In this document: positions 23,011-36,714 of the stretch, one piece after another
How the letters are laid out: each line of letters opens with the position of its first letter
Position numbering within the stretch: the first letter of the stretch is position 1
Assembly: GCA_026260175.1 (NCBI GenBank)
Contig: JAKCWW010000126.1
Location: 1 to 64,000 of the forward strand
DNA: 64,000 nucleotides
Source of the DNA: Reticulitermes lucifugus
Taxonomy: Eukaryota > Arthropoda > Insecta > Blattodea > Rhinotermitidae
Direction: 5' to 3'
Translations under genes and position numbers: made by a program
The notes under the pieces: generated by a model
Database searches by the model: none
What the model saw: only the letters and a program-made list of their open reading frames with translations
Told to the model about the DNA's origin: nothing

Positions 23011-25056
23011 TCTCATAAGGAATTCCTTTTTTACTTCTTAAAGAACTAAAATTAAATTTTATGATTTTAAATCGCCTATTATCCTCCTTCGTCGGTATGA
23101 AGTACTAGATAAGCCGCTGCAACAAAAGTTTTTTTTTATTACAAACTCCCATAGTGTGCTAGAAAAAAGAAAACTTTATCAGATTTTTCCAGCAAAATAC
23201 TTTTTGTACGGTAAAAATCATAAAATTCCGAATTTAGAATAGACGACCAAGGAATTCAATTCATAAATATTCCGAATTCAAGTAAGGATCGCTAAAAGCA
23301 CGTTCGCCTTATTTACTATTTGTATTGATTAAATGGGACTCATGTGGATTAAAATTAAACCAGCTTAAAATGTTTAATTTATTATATTACCGAACTTCAT
23401 AAATTCCACTAGATGATTTAGGATATCGAAAACGCTTACAAAGAAGGAAATTTCAGCTGTGCGCTCATATTTCTGTCGGGCATAGAAAGAACGCTTAATG
23501 AAACCAATACTCTTATTAGGAATTCATTCTTTATTTCGCTCATGGTACTGACATCGGATAACACATGGCTTCCGCCTGTGGGAGCAGTTCCTGAGAACAA
23601 GCCCTACCGTCATCGCATGGTAGCGAGATAACTCTCTCATAGAAATGGTTTCTTGTACTGTAAATTGAGATCAGATTAATAGCGCTTATGCTGAAACAAG
23701 CAATAACAACTAAAATGTACCACAGACACTGCGGTGTATCATATATATTGAGTTCACATTATCTTGTCTGCCAGAACAACTCGCATTCTCCATGCCATAT
23801 TTGGTACTGCAGGTAACACACACAGCATCTAGTTGCATCCCACACTAGGGTAATCCATACATCACAGGTAATATTGCAGGCTTAGCTATTAACGACAATG
23901 CTTTGCGTCTGTGTGCATCTGTTGTAATGATCTGAAAATTTCTGCAATAATCGGCAGTATTTACACACGTGAATGGAGAACAAATTGGGGTAACAGTGCA
24001 CGGAATGTCTGCATATAGATAAAGGCTGCACCTAACAGCAGAAATATACGGTACTTATTTAAGTATTAAAACTGATAAGTAAGCAGCAGAATAAAAGTTA
24101 AATCGAAACAGCTCAAACTAATTCACGTTTTCATAACTTATAAAGTAAAGTTGTCTTTCCTCGCGTCAATGAAGGGCGGAAGTAGATCTCCAGTCAGTAT
24201 TAAAATTAGCACAAGATGGGAGTGAGGTGGCTGGATGGACACCAAACCAGTCTGGGGGCTTCGGAGAAGAGACAAATTTCTTGCCCATTTTGTAAGCTAT
24301 TAGATTTGTATGTGTATTCGGAAAACACTGGGATGATTCTCTAGGATCACAAGGCACTAGGATGCACAAAAGAACCTGAAAAGTACAACTTACTCTTTAG
24401 GTGATAACTCATATGGCTGTTTTTTTATTCTTTGTACAAATTAACCTAAACCTTTACAACGACCGGTGAAGGCATGTTGCTAAAAACAGGTCTACAATCG
24501 GAAGAATGGAATAGATGAAGAAGTTGTAGTTTAATGTGTGGTTGGTGTCTGAAAGTTGTCCCTAACGTCTATTGGTTTCAAGGTCTCAGTGTGGCATTAT
24601 AAGAAATTCTATAGACGTTCTACGACTGAGTGTATCGTAGGCTTACTGATTGCACAGTTTACTGTTTCTGGGTACGAAGTTAAGTGATTCGCGTTGCGTC
24701 GATATCTTGTTTCTAGATAATGGCAAAGGAACTCAGAAATAAATCAGTTATAGTTATAAGAAGAACAAAGTACACATTAACACGTTTCCTGTAATCATTA
24801 TTCACGACACGCACTTTCCTACTCTTATCCACAAGCAGTAAGAAACCATCACGTTTACACCCCATGTTCTGTCGCTTTTCATTTTTTTTGAATTTATAAA
24901 TTCGTTTGTACGCCTAACAGGCGTTGCACTAATCAGAACAGATGTTATCTGCGGTACGATTTTAGCGACGTCATTCAGGAAAGCCTATTACAGGCTTGCC
25001 ATATTCAGCCACATCCAAGGATACATTATATTATTAAATTGAAATAAATTAAAGAT
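23011..25056. other. long unassigned AT-rich stretch
   Basis: No gene or repeat is recognised. A 67-codon minus frame at 24166-24369 has no known domain. Confidence 0.45.
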
Positions 25057-25064
25057 ATTCGAAA

Positions 25065-25319
25065 CAATGGCGTAACTAGGCTTTTTGACGCCCTTGGCGA
25101 GTAATCACAATGGCTGCTCCTAACAGAAATTATGAACTTAAAAAGTTACAATTATGTATTGGATTTTTTTACATTCGGTTCGGTAACTTAAAATTGGTAG
25201 AGTGCTCGGAATCATTTGTTTATTGAAAATATTCCTTTCTGCCGCCCAGTTTGCTGCACCTTTGACTCTGTTGCCCTGGGCGGTGGCACCACTCGCCCTT
25301 CCCCCTACCTACGCCCCTG
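25065..25319. mobile_element. hAT-like MITE
   Basis: The terminal inverted repeats are caatggcgtaactagg and, on the other strand, caggggcgtaggtagg, the latter matching the CAGGGGCGTA ends familiar from hAT elements. A perfect 8-bp target duplication, attcgaaa, lies at 25057-25064 and 25320-25327. The 255-bp body has no coding capacity and would need a hAT transposase in trans. Confidence 0.92.
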
Positions 25320-25589
25320 ATTCGAAAGATTTTTTTTTTCCACCATCTTGATCCAGTGCATACTTCATTAATGAAACATTAAATTTTCAGTTCGCCTAAT
25401 ATCATGGCTCTACAAAACGGGTGCGAGGAACAAACATAAAATTACGTGATATGAGAATAACGAGGCCTTAACTAACCACATACCGTAACGGTGCTGGGAC
25501 TTCATAGTTGCTCAGAGAGTAAAGAAATATTCGCTCTCTTTTGGATCTCGGCCACCGGATCCTGTCCTGCCGAATGAATCAAGCCAAAT

Positions 25590-25790
25590 CAAGCCACGCG
25601 TTCATAAAGTACTTCTCTAGCATTCGTTTTAATGTTAAACTTCCATCTACATCTGGTTCCTCCAAGTGGCCTATTTCTTTCAGGCTTTGAAACTAAAACT
25701 TTTTTGCATTTCTCCCTCTTTGCAAAATTCCCAGCAGATCTTATAATTAATGACGCCGTGACTTACGTAACCGATATGTTACCGTTAAAG
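25590..25790 (+). repeat. repeat U fragment
   Basis: The frame LHLVPPSGLFLSGFETK, then FLHFSLFAKFPADLII, follows the central LPSGF...PAH segment of repeat U at 41390-42050. It is truncated at both ends. Confidence 0.5.
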
Positions 25791-25955
25791 TGTGAAATAC
25801 ATTATTTAATGAAATAAATGGTTGTTTTCTACATTTTATATTATTCATACGTTGCATTGTCATCAATAAAACATAAAATACTCAACCAACAAATGCACTA
25901 TTATTATTATTATCATTATTTTAGATATTATATATTTTAATCCCTGTAAACCAGT

Positions 25956-25994
25956 CCAACATGTTTCGATCCCTTCCTGCGATCACCATCAGGG
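25956..25994 (-). other. stem-loop/GAAAC motif, copy 5
   Basis: On the minus strand: CCTGATGGT, GATC, loop, GATC, then GAAACATGTTGG. It has a perfect 4-bp GATC/GATC stem. An (ATT)n run lies just to its left at 25899-25920. Confidence 0.55.
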
Positions 25995-26433
25995 ACACTT
26001 GTGAGAGTATAAATTACATAAACTAAAACCAACATTATAAGTACATGTTAAGACTATAAATATATAAGAGACGATTAAAATTGCAGGCGATCACTTCGGG
26101 GTGGATCCCTGGTCTAATGTGTAGAGAGAGTTGGTTGTTTATATGCATCCGCATAAAGTGGAGGACATATGTATCACGTATGGAAAAGAAATAATGCAGT
26201 ATTTTAGGTAAATATGGTGGCGACGGGAAAATGACATTAAATTATGTAGGATAAACAGGTCAAATAGATATAGGATGCGAGGTTTCACAATGGACTCGAG
26301 TGGCTCAGACTAGAGATTGGTTGTTGGCTATTGCGGACACGGTAAAGAAAGGTCAAATTTGGTAAATTGAACAAAATGATTTATTGACTAAGTCATTAAA
26401 TATCAGCGTGTAAAAAAATTCTGATCTCTTAAA

Positions 26434-26640
26434 TTAGATATTTATACTTGAAGGCACAGTATGTCTGTAAACAACACCTGGTTTATTATTAAAAAACTCC
26501 GCCTTTTGCCAACCTACTACATTTAAGTGTTTTGTATAATCCTTACGATAAACAGCAATTATTTTTCCTGCATTCCTATTGCATAAACCAGCCGGTTTTT
26601 GTTGTGGAGATGCTGTGTTTTTCCTGTTCGATAGCAACTG
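26434..26640 (-). repeat. repeat H copy 1 (unclassified)
   Basis: The minus frame reads TASPQQKPAGL, IIAVYRKDYTKH, GWQKAEF and KPGVVY. The plus-strand segment at 53430-53590 reads IASPLQRPSSL, IIPINFENG, YGKTEA and KVGGTC in the same order. The pair therefore descends from one repeat. Its class is unknown to me. Confidence 0.55.
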
Positions 26641-26891
26641 AAGACTTATATAACACAGAATTAAGGTAATACTATTGTCGGGACCCAGAAAATCCTGACG
26701 TCAGGATTCAGTATCAAACCAAATGGGCAGCCTGCGAGCAGCTGAGAGTGTCTCAACTCCATCCTTTAGAGGAACCTGAGGTAGAGGATCCATAAATTCT
26801 GGGATATACCCTCTGGGTCTGGCTAAATAGTTACTGACGTTTTGAATGGTCATAGTATTCTGATCTTCAGAGTTAAGACTTCTTTACTCTT

Positions 26892-26926
26892 GAGATGAAG
26901 ACAGTAAGACCTCTCGAAACGTCGGG
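26892..26926 (+). other. stem-loop/GAAAC motif, copy 6
   Basis: GAGATGAAGACAGTAAGACC, then TCTCGAAACGTCGGG. The stem has decayed. Confidence 0.35.
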
Positions 26927-29900
26927 AATTGCTTACCCAAATTCACAGCCTAACATCGCCCAAAATTGAATCGTTAGCAGCACCACTGCGAGCACTTCAA
27001 ATGTCGCAATCCAAAGTTTCTTTGACTTTTACCCCAGCCCACTTGGCCACCCACAACTCTTTAAAATGTGCGTATCTAATTACAGAGTTATTTCGGTCAA
27101 TACTAAACTCATTTTGTAGACATCCATAAAAAATATTAAATTAGTTTTCTTTCAGTTTCATGACTTTACGAATTTAAGACTAGCATTTTAAAATCAAAGA
27201 GCTGGCATCAACTTGTCTCCAAGAGTCACGTAGTTTTAAGCAAATCACCTCAGGATTTGATTAAAAGCCTTCATTACTCTTTCCCGCCCTTGCATGAGAT
27301 TATTTGTAAAGCCTATAGAGCTGGCGAAATAGAGTAGGGAGTGATTACGACATGAAGTCTCACATGAATGAGATACAAATGGCTCTAACACGTATCTCTT
27401 AGTATAACAGGCATGTCTGTGCATTTTTATTTAAGCTTTTTGCAGCTCTTTCATAAGAAAGGATCAGCGAGCGGTATGCGATACCAATCGGCTTTATTAT
27501 TGCTGCGGCTTATCTAACTCCATTCCAGTTCTTGTACGCACCTTGTTATACCTTGCATACTGAGAGCGATGTACAATGGCGAAGGTCGCGTTATGACCAG
27601 AATCCTTAATATTTCAGGACACAGACAGCTACAAACTTTGGATTTTTATTATTTTTATACGTTTATTGCATTAAGTTAATGAAATAAAACATAATAATAA
27701 TAACAATAATGACGTCTAGTCGTATGTCCGTCTGCTTGTTTCTTCTCGGCAACTACTGAAAAAGCTTCGATAGATATTATTTTTATGAAGACTTAACGGA
27801 ACAGTTTTGAGCGAATAATTTTCATTTTAGCCTGACCACCGTACTGATTACTTTGCTTATAACACAGACTGACTTCAACAATTTTCTCAAAACACATAAT
27901 TTAGTTCTAATAAAATAAAAGATGAATGTATACCAGTTTATCTGCTCAGATGACCATAATGTTAATTAAAATTCTGAATGACCCTTGTGTCAAATGCCCT
28001 GCTGTAGGTTGCACTTCTACATTCTTGCTAGACGATACTCTGACTTACTGCATTACTTTCTGTTCATTTAGCAACTATTAAGGAGATTTAGGAACTAGTA
28101 GTTTGTACAGCAGAATAGTTTAAGGGCTTACGAAGAGCGAATCATCATTAATACTGGAGGCAGATAAAGAGGCCTTTTTTCGTCACTAACCTATAATTAG
28201 TCGTAGCGACTTATGAGTATAAAAATAACTCAGGATATTGGATCCTCACCTGGGATTCTACATTTCCTAAATAATTTAATGGGCTGCGAACTAGTGACAC
28301 TATAGAACGCATCTATATAAGTACCTTAAGTCAGTTACTGATAAAAACGTTGTTCTCTACACGTCGAAAAAATGTAGAAAATAAACTATAAAGGCAAAAG
28401 GCGAAAAGGTTTCAATTAGGCATGGCTGAAGGCACATGACTGTGAGTACTATAAAGATGAAGTCAGAATACGCCATTCATTATATTCAGACACATTAAAT
28501 GCACCATCCCTATTAAGACAATTTGCGTGAATATGTCTAGTGCCAAGAGAACGCAAATGAATATTACCATGAGAGACGTATTGGTGAACCAGGCTAGATG
28601 ACCTTTATTTGCAGATGTGCTAACACGGCATAAAGCAGGAAAAAACGTAACCACACATTTGCAAGTTTCCCAGATTTTTTATAACGTATGATTCGAATAC
28701 AAAATTAAAATACAATTAACACTTTTGCTGACTCTATTCATCATTTAATGTGACCCCGCTCATGCAGTTGGTCTAAAGAGAACCGGACGATGCAAAGACG
28801 CAATTTGAATAATGTTTAACAAAAATGTTTATTATTAGGTTAATTACAATTATATGAATGCGTAGGTGAAGAATCATTCTGCAGAATTGTATATAGTAGC
28901 TACATCAAGTGTTACACTGCAAGCTACGTTTTCAGACTTTAATATTTTTGAACTAATACACCCTTGTTATCCCTACATGAATAATGGTATTATATGCAAA
29001 TGTAATTGAGATCACAAAATTTCAGTAAGTCTTCCTTAATGCTTGTAATTACGTGCATAAATTATTTTTATATAAGCATCTTTAATAAACTTTATAGACT
29101 ATTTAAATTAGAAAGGGCACCTTAACCTCCTAACTGACAGATTAAATTTAGTGCACAGGGAGAAACAGCAACAAAATTATTCTTACTTAATATTATGTCA
29201 AGGTTTTAAAATTGAACGTGACATCACACGTATTTTATCCATTCTAAACACCAAATAAATCACTTCACAAAATAAAACCTTATGGTTGCCGAATGACGCA
29301 GCAGAGTGTTCTCTGTGAGCGCATATCCGAAAGGTTAGTCTTCCAGAAAAGTGGGTTTCATAATAACCTAGGGTAAAAGACCTTACCCTTAATCCATTCA
29401 AGATATAACGCTTAAGCCAAAGGTGACATATTGCAGCCTAAGGCTAGACGTTTGAAATTAAAAATCCTAACGTTGAAATACCCAATAAAATAATTTTACA
29501 CCAAGTGACGTAAAGATCAGTTCTGAAGGTCACAGGACATGAGGTGAGACAGGCACTACAGGCAGGAAGATGTTATAGCACATTCTGCCGTACAAGTTTA
29601 AAAAATATGGTTAAGGGATAAAAATTATTATTCGGTGACTTCCTTCCTGGTATCAGCATTTCTGATCATAGAATTCCAATTACCAACGGCTGATACGTGC
29701 TTCAAAGGTGTGTAATTACTAGTTTCACCTTCTTGTCACAGGATTTGTTGAACTAGCAAGTGTAACGGATGTGAATGCCGATAGGAGCGCTGCTATTGCA
29801 GCAATAGCTGTATGGGTGTCTGAACTCGTTACGGCTGCCATTATCACCTTCGGCATCTGAAGCTCGCCTTCATAGAATCTAATTTGCTGCGCGTCCGGAT

Positions 29901-30967
29901 GTTGTTACAGTCTGTATGCCACTGTATAATAGTGGCATTCATTTCGTGGCCCATGATCACCAGCAAAAATTGTGTTCAATAGCTACATTCTGATCAGATC
30001 AATGAAATGTTTCCAATTACCGAATTACGATCAGAGCGAACTGATGAAGATTGCAATCGCAAGAGGATCTTCGCAAGTCCTTTGCACAAGTTGCCATAAA
30101 TCTGACGAATAATTATGATGTCGCACCAGTATACAAATCTTCCAGCGTGTTTGACCTTCAAAAATGCATAACGGATTTTTATGAAATTTGGTACTGATGT
30201 ATATACTTAAGGTCACATTTACTTTTAATTATTGTTACTCAGAGTGTGCTTATATCAAATAGCTTCACAAAGGTTAACACTTGAATTTTGAGCGCCAAAG
30301 TACTTCTTTAGCCTTCCAGATTGATATTTTAGATGCATACGCCTTATTTACACTAACTCCTTTTAATCTGAGGGAACATAAAATGGTTGTCTTAAAGCAA
30401 CGAATAAGTAAAATGCTTTGGAGAAGAATCAATGTGTTTTTTGTATGCGGTCTCTTAAGCTTATCAAGGAAAAATACTGCGGACTTTTATATTAGTGATG
30501 GTTCCAGATACTTTCAAATTCATCACTCACCAATCCCCCTACTATTCGAAGCTATATGACCTGAGGTACAGCTGGCAATGTCGTAAAGTGAAACATTAAA
30601 ACGTAAATCCACACTTGTCACACACTACCTTACTCCAGCTTTCTCCTGAAGGTCGCCGTCGTCTGCCGTCATCTGCCAACTCAAGCTAACACACACATAC
30701 ACACAAGAGTTTTTAAAATTATAAAATCTGAAAGTATTTACATGTTTATCGAAAGATGCGTCGAGGCTACTGACAGCGCCTTATGTGAATGTGACTTACT
30801 AGGTCCTCTGACAGAACAAACACGTATCTATACATGTCGTTATTAAATCATCAAAAAATTATCTTTTAGAGATGAGAGAAAGTAAATTTCTCTATTCTGC
30901 TGTAAAGCCAAATATATCACGTTCCTTCCTACTCGAGTTTACCAGAAAATAAACTGAAGATACAGTG
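26927..30967. other. long unassigned stretch
   Basis: No gene is recognised. A 'ttttatgaaatttggta' unit near 30178 is another copy of the short repeat seen at 19500-19640. Small perfect hairpins occur near 29785 (gctattgcagcaatagc) and 29918 (gccactgtataatagtggc). Confidence 0.45.
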
Positions 30968-30975
30968 ACAAGTGA

Positions 30976-31249
30976 CAGAGACCTAACTTGGCTCATAACA
31001 TTGAGGGGCGGGGGGCATGATGGACCATGGGTATTAGGAACTTTAATTTACGGAACAGTCAAGTTAGAAAGAGAGGAAATTGGTTTGAAACAGTCCTTGA
31101 TATACATACACCTCTATCCCCCACGATCACCCAATTTTTTTTTTATTTTCCCCCTTTAACTCCGTAGCCAAGAAAAGCTGTTCTTAGGTAGAAAACAATA
31201 TCGGAGGGACATTTGAGCCCCCTTGTCCCCCCACCAAGTTACGCCTAAG
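30976..31249. mobile_element. hAT-like MITE
   Basis: The left end is cagagacctaacttggc; the right end, reverse complemented, is cttaggcgtaacttggt. Inside each end lies a G-rich or C-rich run. A perfect 8-bp target duplication, acaagtga, lies at 30968-30975 and 31250-31257. The 274-bp body has no coding capacity; it is close to the 15665-15937 element in its subterminal sequence. Confidence 0.9.
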
Positions 31250-31257
31250 ACAAGTGA

Positions 31258-32859
31258 CTTGTAGTGATTTATATCGGAGAAATAAAACGTTAGGCCTAAG
31301 TGTCTAAAGCACAACGCAGGAAGTGAGCCCTTCCCAACGTAATCCCGTCATAATTTGCCGTTTTTCACAATGCACTGATTTCACTTTAATCCGTGATATT
31401 GTGTAACATTACAGGTCGTCATTAGCACAAAAAACGCAGGCTGCTACTGGACCGTGTCCTGAGACAGCTTACTTCGTGTCACGTCACTACAACCTGCTGT
31501 CCAAGGTCCACATCGTCACTCGATTTCCATCAACACAATGGCTTCCCTAGCAGAATCTACTATAAATATATAATAGCCGATAGCATGCAGATGTATGTCT
31601 GTAGTTGATATATCATGTATCGTGTAACACAGATGATATTAATACTTCGATAATTTGGAGAGGATGTTTAGAACGGCAGGCTGTTATCAAAGATCCACAG
31701 AGCATGACTGTGTCTTTAGACTTCCTGCAAGTAAATTGGTTTAGACTCCAGGCTCTTATAGATAAGACGTAAGATTTTCTACTTTATAACCGAATCGTGG
31801 AGGTTTGCTTGACCTATTATGAATTATAATCTATTCTTGCAGCAGAAAACTTACAGCCTATTGAGTTCAGGGAAGATATCAGTATTTATTTTAGCCCAGT
31901 ACTTTATTCAATTCCTGAAATATTTTTAACCAGTGATAGTTCAAAAATATGAATCGAAAACTGGCTCATAGAAATTAATCTAATATGGCAGGAAAGGATA
32001 TTTAATCACTTCCTGGTGCAAATATTGAATAAACATAACACATACAATAATAATTAACACAATTAATAAAATTAATAACGCAGTGCAAGCATTTCTCTAC
32101 AAAACGTATGAATTTACAGGGAAATATTTACTGCTTGAAATGTCTTGAAATTTTTAACAATCATTCAACACGTTCTATAAATTTTTGCGTGGAAGAAATG
32201 TTTATACAAATAAAGTGGGCGGAAAGCCTCATTCTTAAGTGCCAATAATATTCGTTCAAACTAAATGGGCTTCATACAAGTCTTTAAATAAATTTCACCA
32301 AAATAACAGTTGGAGATGTTCCTTTTTCATCCATTGTTGTCTTGAATCCCATTCCATAGCAAATTCCTTACATATTCCATCAGTTCTGGATAAAGCGTAC
32401 AATTTCTGTACAGATTTCGAAGTTTTCAATATACGTTTAATCATCATTCACTCATCCATCGACCCGAAAAAACTTTCTGCACCATACCAGAGAAGGTGTA
32501 CAATTAGAATTCTACATTCAAGTTTATTTATTTTCAAAAATAAACTACAAGAAGATTAAATTTTCTGATTTTCATCTTACAGTCACCACCACAAGAAGCA
32601 TCACATCATCACAGGCGAGTCAAACACGGTCGTGTGCTATCTTGTCCCGAAGATGGTATCATATTACCTAATCTAACGCATCACAATAATTATTATCGTC
32701 AGAAGAATTTATAAGTGAATTAATGTATAGGTATGGTGTTTATGTTAAAAGGAAAAATCTTTCACATAAAAGCAGTAACACAATTTCTTAAAAAGGACGT
32801 GGCTTTTTGTGTGGTTGGATATTGACGATCGATAAACAATAAACCTGAGCGAGAAAGAG
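31258..32859. other. unassigned non-coding stretch
   Basis: Nothing is recognised. A 106-codon plus frame at 32239-32559 shows no domain. Confidence 0.4.
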
Positions 32860-33260
32860 GGCACGCGATGGACGGCGGAACGGATCGGCGAGCAGCACGA
32901 GCGCAGTGTTCGGGTTCGCACGTCGTTTTCACACTCGACCGAGAAATCGTCAAGCTCTGCTGCAAGTCATCGCACATCTCACTAGACGCTCCAGGAGGCC
33001 GGGCCGCCGGCGCGACTTGGGTGGCAGCTTGCCACATACGCCTGGTCACTCAACCTCAGGGAGTCATCGTCCATATGACCCGAGGCTTTCCACTTTCTAG
33101 TGTCATTCGTGTCCGAAGATACGTAGATAGTACGTCACTAGAGGAGATATCGCTCTTGGGCAGGTAGCACTCAGGACTCCTATTCGCAGAGCACACTTAC
33201 GTCTCTGCCCGGAGTCCGTCTGCAGCGACTGAGGTGTCTCGACTTTTGTCTCTGTCTCTC
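32860..33260. promoter_or_regulatory. CpG-rich island-like segment, possible promoter or first exon
   Basis: This segment is visibly richer in G+C and CpG than the surrounding kilobases, for example around 32985-33015 (ggccgggccgccggcgcg). Frames of about 95-99 codons are open on both strands, as GC-rich sequence often allows. Neither resembles a known protein. It could be an unmethylated promoter, a first exon, or an old GC-rich repeat. No TATA box or initiator is convincing. Confidence 0.3.
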
Positions 33261-33600
33261 CTCGCATAGAGTCATTTAAAATTGGTCACAACTTCTGCTG
33301 CTTACAAAGTTTCATATTCCAAATCCGTAAAGCGCCCTACCTTTCGACGTTACATAACCTAAGCGTCGTTAAATAAACAAAAGCTGGATCAATCACGTAT
33401 CGCATGTATTAAATCTTATATTATTAATGGCGCTATTTAAGGTTCAGTATAACGTCAAAAAGCATGGGTAAATGTTCATTAAATGGAAAGTAAATCAATA
33501 ATTATCAAGTTTCCGTGGCCTATTTCAAACCACTATCCTGACGAATTAAAAGTTTAAGAAACCAACATATGCACTATATTCTTACAAGTAAGTCAATTAC

Positions 33601-33640
33601 CCCTACATATGTTTCGGCTTCAAGAAGCCATCCTCAGGGG
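33601..33640 (-). other. stem-loop/GAAAC motif, copy 7
   Basis: On the minus strand: CCTGAGGAT, GGCTTC, loop TT, GAAGCC, then GAAACATATGTAGGG. It has a perfect 6-bp stem and is the clearest single example. Confidence 0.65.
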
Positions 33641-33954
33641 GCCAAAGTTCTACATATGCTTGACATCCATTAGTTCAATTTTACACACCTCGTACATCAA
33701 CATAAAACAAAATCTTAATTCCCAATGGATTAGGGTATCACCACTTTAAGCTGTCGAATTATGTAAAATCCAGGGAACGTGTTTTACTAGTCTTTCATGT
33801 TATATATATAAAAGGTTAAAAGTTTCCTTAAAATTACATATATATTGTTTATATATAAATTCCTGTTTTTGTATACGGGTTATCCCAAGCAGGTTGAGGG
33901 TATCCTGTATTATGTTGCTGCGTGTCCTGTGTTGTGATTTGTACTGGCTGTGTA

Positions 33955-34031
33955 ATTGGATCCCAGTATGTCGATTGGATCCCAGTATGTCGATTGGATT
34001 CCAGTATGTCGATTGGATCCCAGTATGTCGA
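33955..34031. repeat. 19-bp tandem repeat, four units
   Basis: Units of attggatcccagtatgtcg; one unit has ttcc in place of tccc. The array ends 33 bp before stem-loop motif copy 8. Confidence 0.95.
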
Positions 34032-34063
34032 GGCAACATAGTGTCCTCGTCTTTCACGGTCAG

Positions 34064-34100
34064 ATTGAAGATGGTGGCAGTACGTTGCCGCGAAACGTCA
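34064..34100 (+). other. stem-loop/GAAAC motif, copy 8
   Basis: ATTGAAGATG, GTGGCAG, loop TACG, TTGCCGC, then GAAACGTC. It has a GGCA/TGCC stem extended by flanking pairs. Confidence 0.6.
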
Positions 34101-36714
34101 GAATTGATGTACCTATTGACGAGCGTCATATCCCAACTCTAGGTTGTTACTGCTGCATCACGTCGACTGTGTCACGTTGTTTAAAACCGACATCAGGAAA
34201 TCTCTTGGAAATAAAACCACATGGAAGAACAAGAATGATATGTGATAGTAACAATAAACTGCTTCTTAATAAAATATTTCTTCAGAATATGAATTAATTT
34301 ATGTTAGTGCCGGACACAATGCCGTAGTGTTAGCGTTGTGGAGTGGTTAACTTTCATTACACATAAATAGCATGTTACCTGTGCACCAGAGTTCTCTATA
34401 CAGTTTATAGACTATAACCTGTAAAACTGGATGGAGGCAAAATTAACTGAAACATTTCGTAGCTTGTATCCTGACCAAGTAATTTTTGAATAGCTGTTTG
34501 AAAAGGATTCTGAAATTGGCGAAGAAATATAGGTCACATAAGGCATTCGCCTTATTAGAACCTTTGATGTTTAAGGAATATTATACATTAATAAAAGTTT
34601 ATGTCAATTTTGAAAGTGTATCAGCTGTACAGAATTTGTTTACATGCTCTAATAATCCCATTACTTTAAAACGACCTTCATGGGGTTATTTCGGAAAAAT
34701 TGTTTATTAAATAATTATGACAGTAGAAGTTATAAGCCCTTTATGTACTGAATACAATTTCATAGAACCTTCACTGCTTGTTTTGTTGTATTTGGTAAAT
34801 ATATTCGGCAAAAATTTAACCACACAATGTAATTTTAATACTTGCGTAGCTATTTAGGGCATAAAGTTTATCGATAATTAACAACAATAGCAATAATTTC
34901 TTAAAATGTCCGGAGTTTACCCTCCTCAAGATATATACTCTCTCATTTCTGAGAACTGGGTGACATCCACATCTAGCAGTATCACATTCAGTGGGATTGG
35001 TTCTTCTGTTTCTTTGCATTGGAGTGACAGTGCTCTTCTCTAATTGGAGGGAGTCGGTACGTTTCCATCCATCAGTTGTTTTCCTGTCCTTATGCGAGAC
35101 AATTTCAAGTTATGGGTGGATTCCGGAATCCGTTGTGATGTGACAATATCTGTAGTGGAGTCGAATTTAACTCGTTCAGTCCATAATCATTGATCCATTC
35201 TCTTAGTGCATGTGAACAAATACCCATATAATTTATAATATTTTCTACTCTGTTATGTTACTATATAGATATGATTCTTAACATTATTTCTGCTGTATCA
35301 ATCTTACAAACTTTTCAACAAAGTAAACAATCATACTTGTATCTGACACAATCCGTATGTCCTACATAATCATGTCGTAAAGAATTAAATACTTTCACAG
35401 GCCTTTTCAGAATTGTTGGGTATTATGTGTTTTCCATCTAAATATCCGAACTTCACTACTTACAAAATACAGTTTTAACAAAATTAGATCTATGACCTTG
35501 AAAGCAAAATGCCTTTTTTAATGCCTACAAAAACAATTACACGTATATATACTTTATATATTTCAGGTGTGAAATCAATCTACATCGTACATAAAATTCA
35601 ATTTCTTTCTCTCAGAGAGCAAACTGTGTTGCCACTATAAACACCAATATATTTATATTTTGTTGGATAGAATAGCTGTTGACTGTGACAATCTTGCGAA
35701 ACCCATAAGTAAACTGCGTTGAAAAAAGGAACATATTCTCACCGTTGAACCTGTCTGTACCACTGAGCATCAAAGAGTTAATGTAGATTGTGCCTTGCTT
35801 TGTTCAGCTCCTCTGCCTATAAATGACATCCCTTTTGCTTTATTCTTCTTTTATTTTAAATTTATCCTTGTCTGCCAATTGAAATGAACACATAATACAC
35901 TTAGCAGTGTTTTAGGGTTTCGTAGTTGAAAATATTCTATACCCTTATCCGCTTATGAAAGGTGAGAAATTCCACCTATATTGACTATCAAACTTGTCAT
36001 ACTTTTCTTATGTCTCCATACTAAAGCCCTCTCTTCGGTGCTGCTTAGGAATTAAGACTAGACACTTCCGTGTTTTGTTTAAGCATACAACTTTATTTCT
36101 GAAGCAAACAGCTGACTAGCTTTCTTCAACAAGTATGTTTAATTATAAAACTGTAGGTCACAAAAAACAAAAATGAAGACAATAAGGTTGGTCAAAACCT
36201 TGCGACGAACATTCCGGCCATAAAAATACTTCTGTGCTTATAAACTATTAATTGCACAGAATTTTGTAGCTAATAAACTCCACGACAGAGTCCTTCTTGA
36301 CAAGCTGATAATCGTCCCTCAGAAACTCAAGGAATTTTCTTTCTTTGAATGTCCAGAGTCCAGTACCGTTTTCAAAAAATCATGCATCTGGGCTATATTG
36401 TGATCCAACTGACTGTAGACTGCATGCTTTCGTAATCTATATTTAAGGTATATTTTATCATATTCCCATCAACAACATCCAGAATTTGGGACTAAATTTT
36501 TGTGTATTATTTCTCACTTACATGCTACATGTCTAGCCCTCTGGCGGTAAAAACAGCAAAGTATAATATGATAAAACGTCGCATTTAATGATGCGATTTC
36601 GATGCAACACTAGCATAATTGTAAAGTTGCGCCTCAACATTTAACCTACTGAATAACCACAAATCTTCAACAACATCCACTACACAGATTAATTAATGCG
36701 CGTACACATAATGA
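34101..36714. other. long unassigned stretch
   Basis: No gene is recognised. A minus frame at 34816-35019 (NPTECDTARCGCHPVL) has cysteines but no identifiable domain. Confidence 0.45.

Noticed and set aside
32762-33167. Overlapping 95-99-codon frames on both strands as a gene
   Set aside because: GC-rich sequence opens both strands at once; neither frame shows a domain or biased composition typical of a protein.
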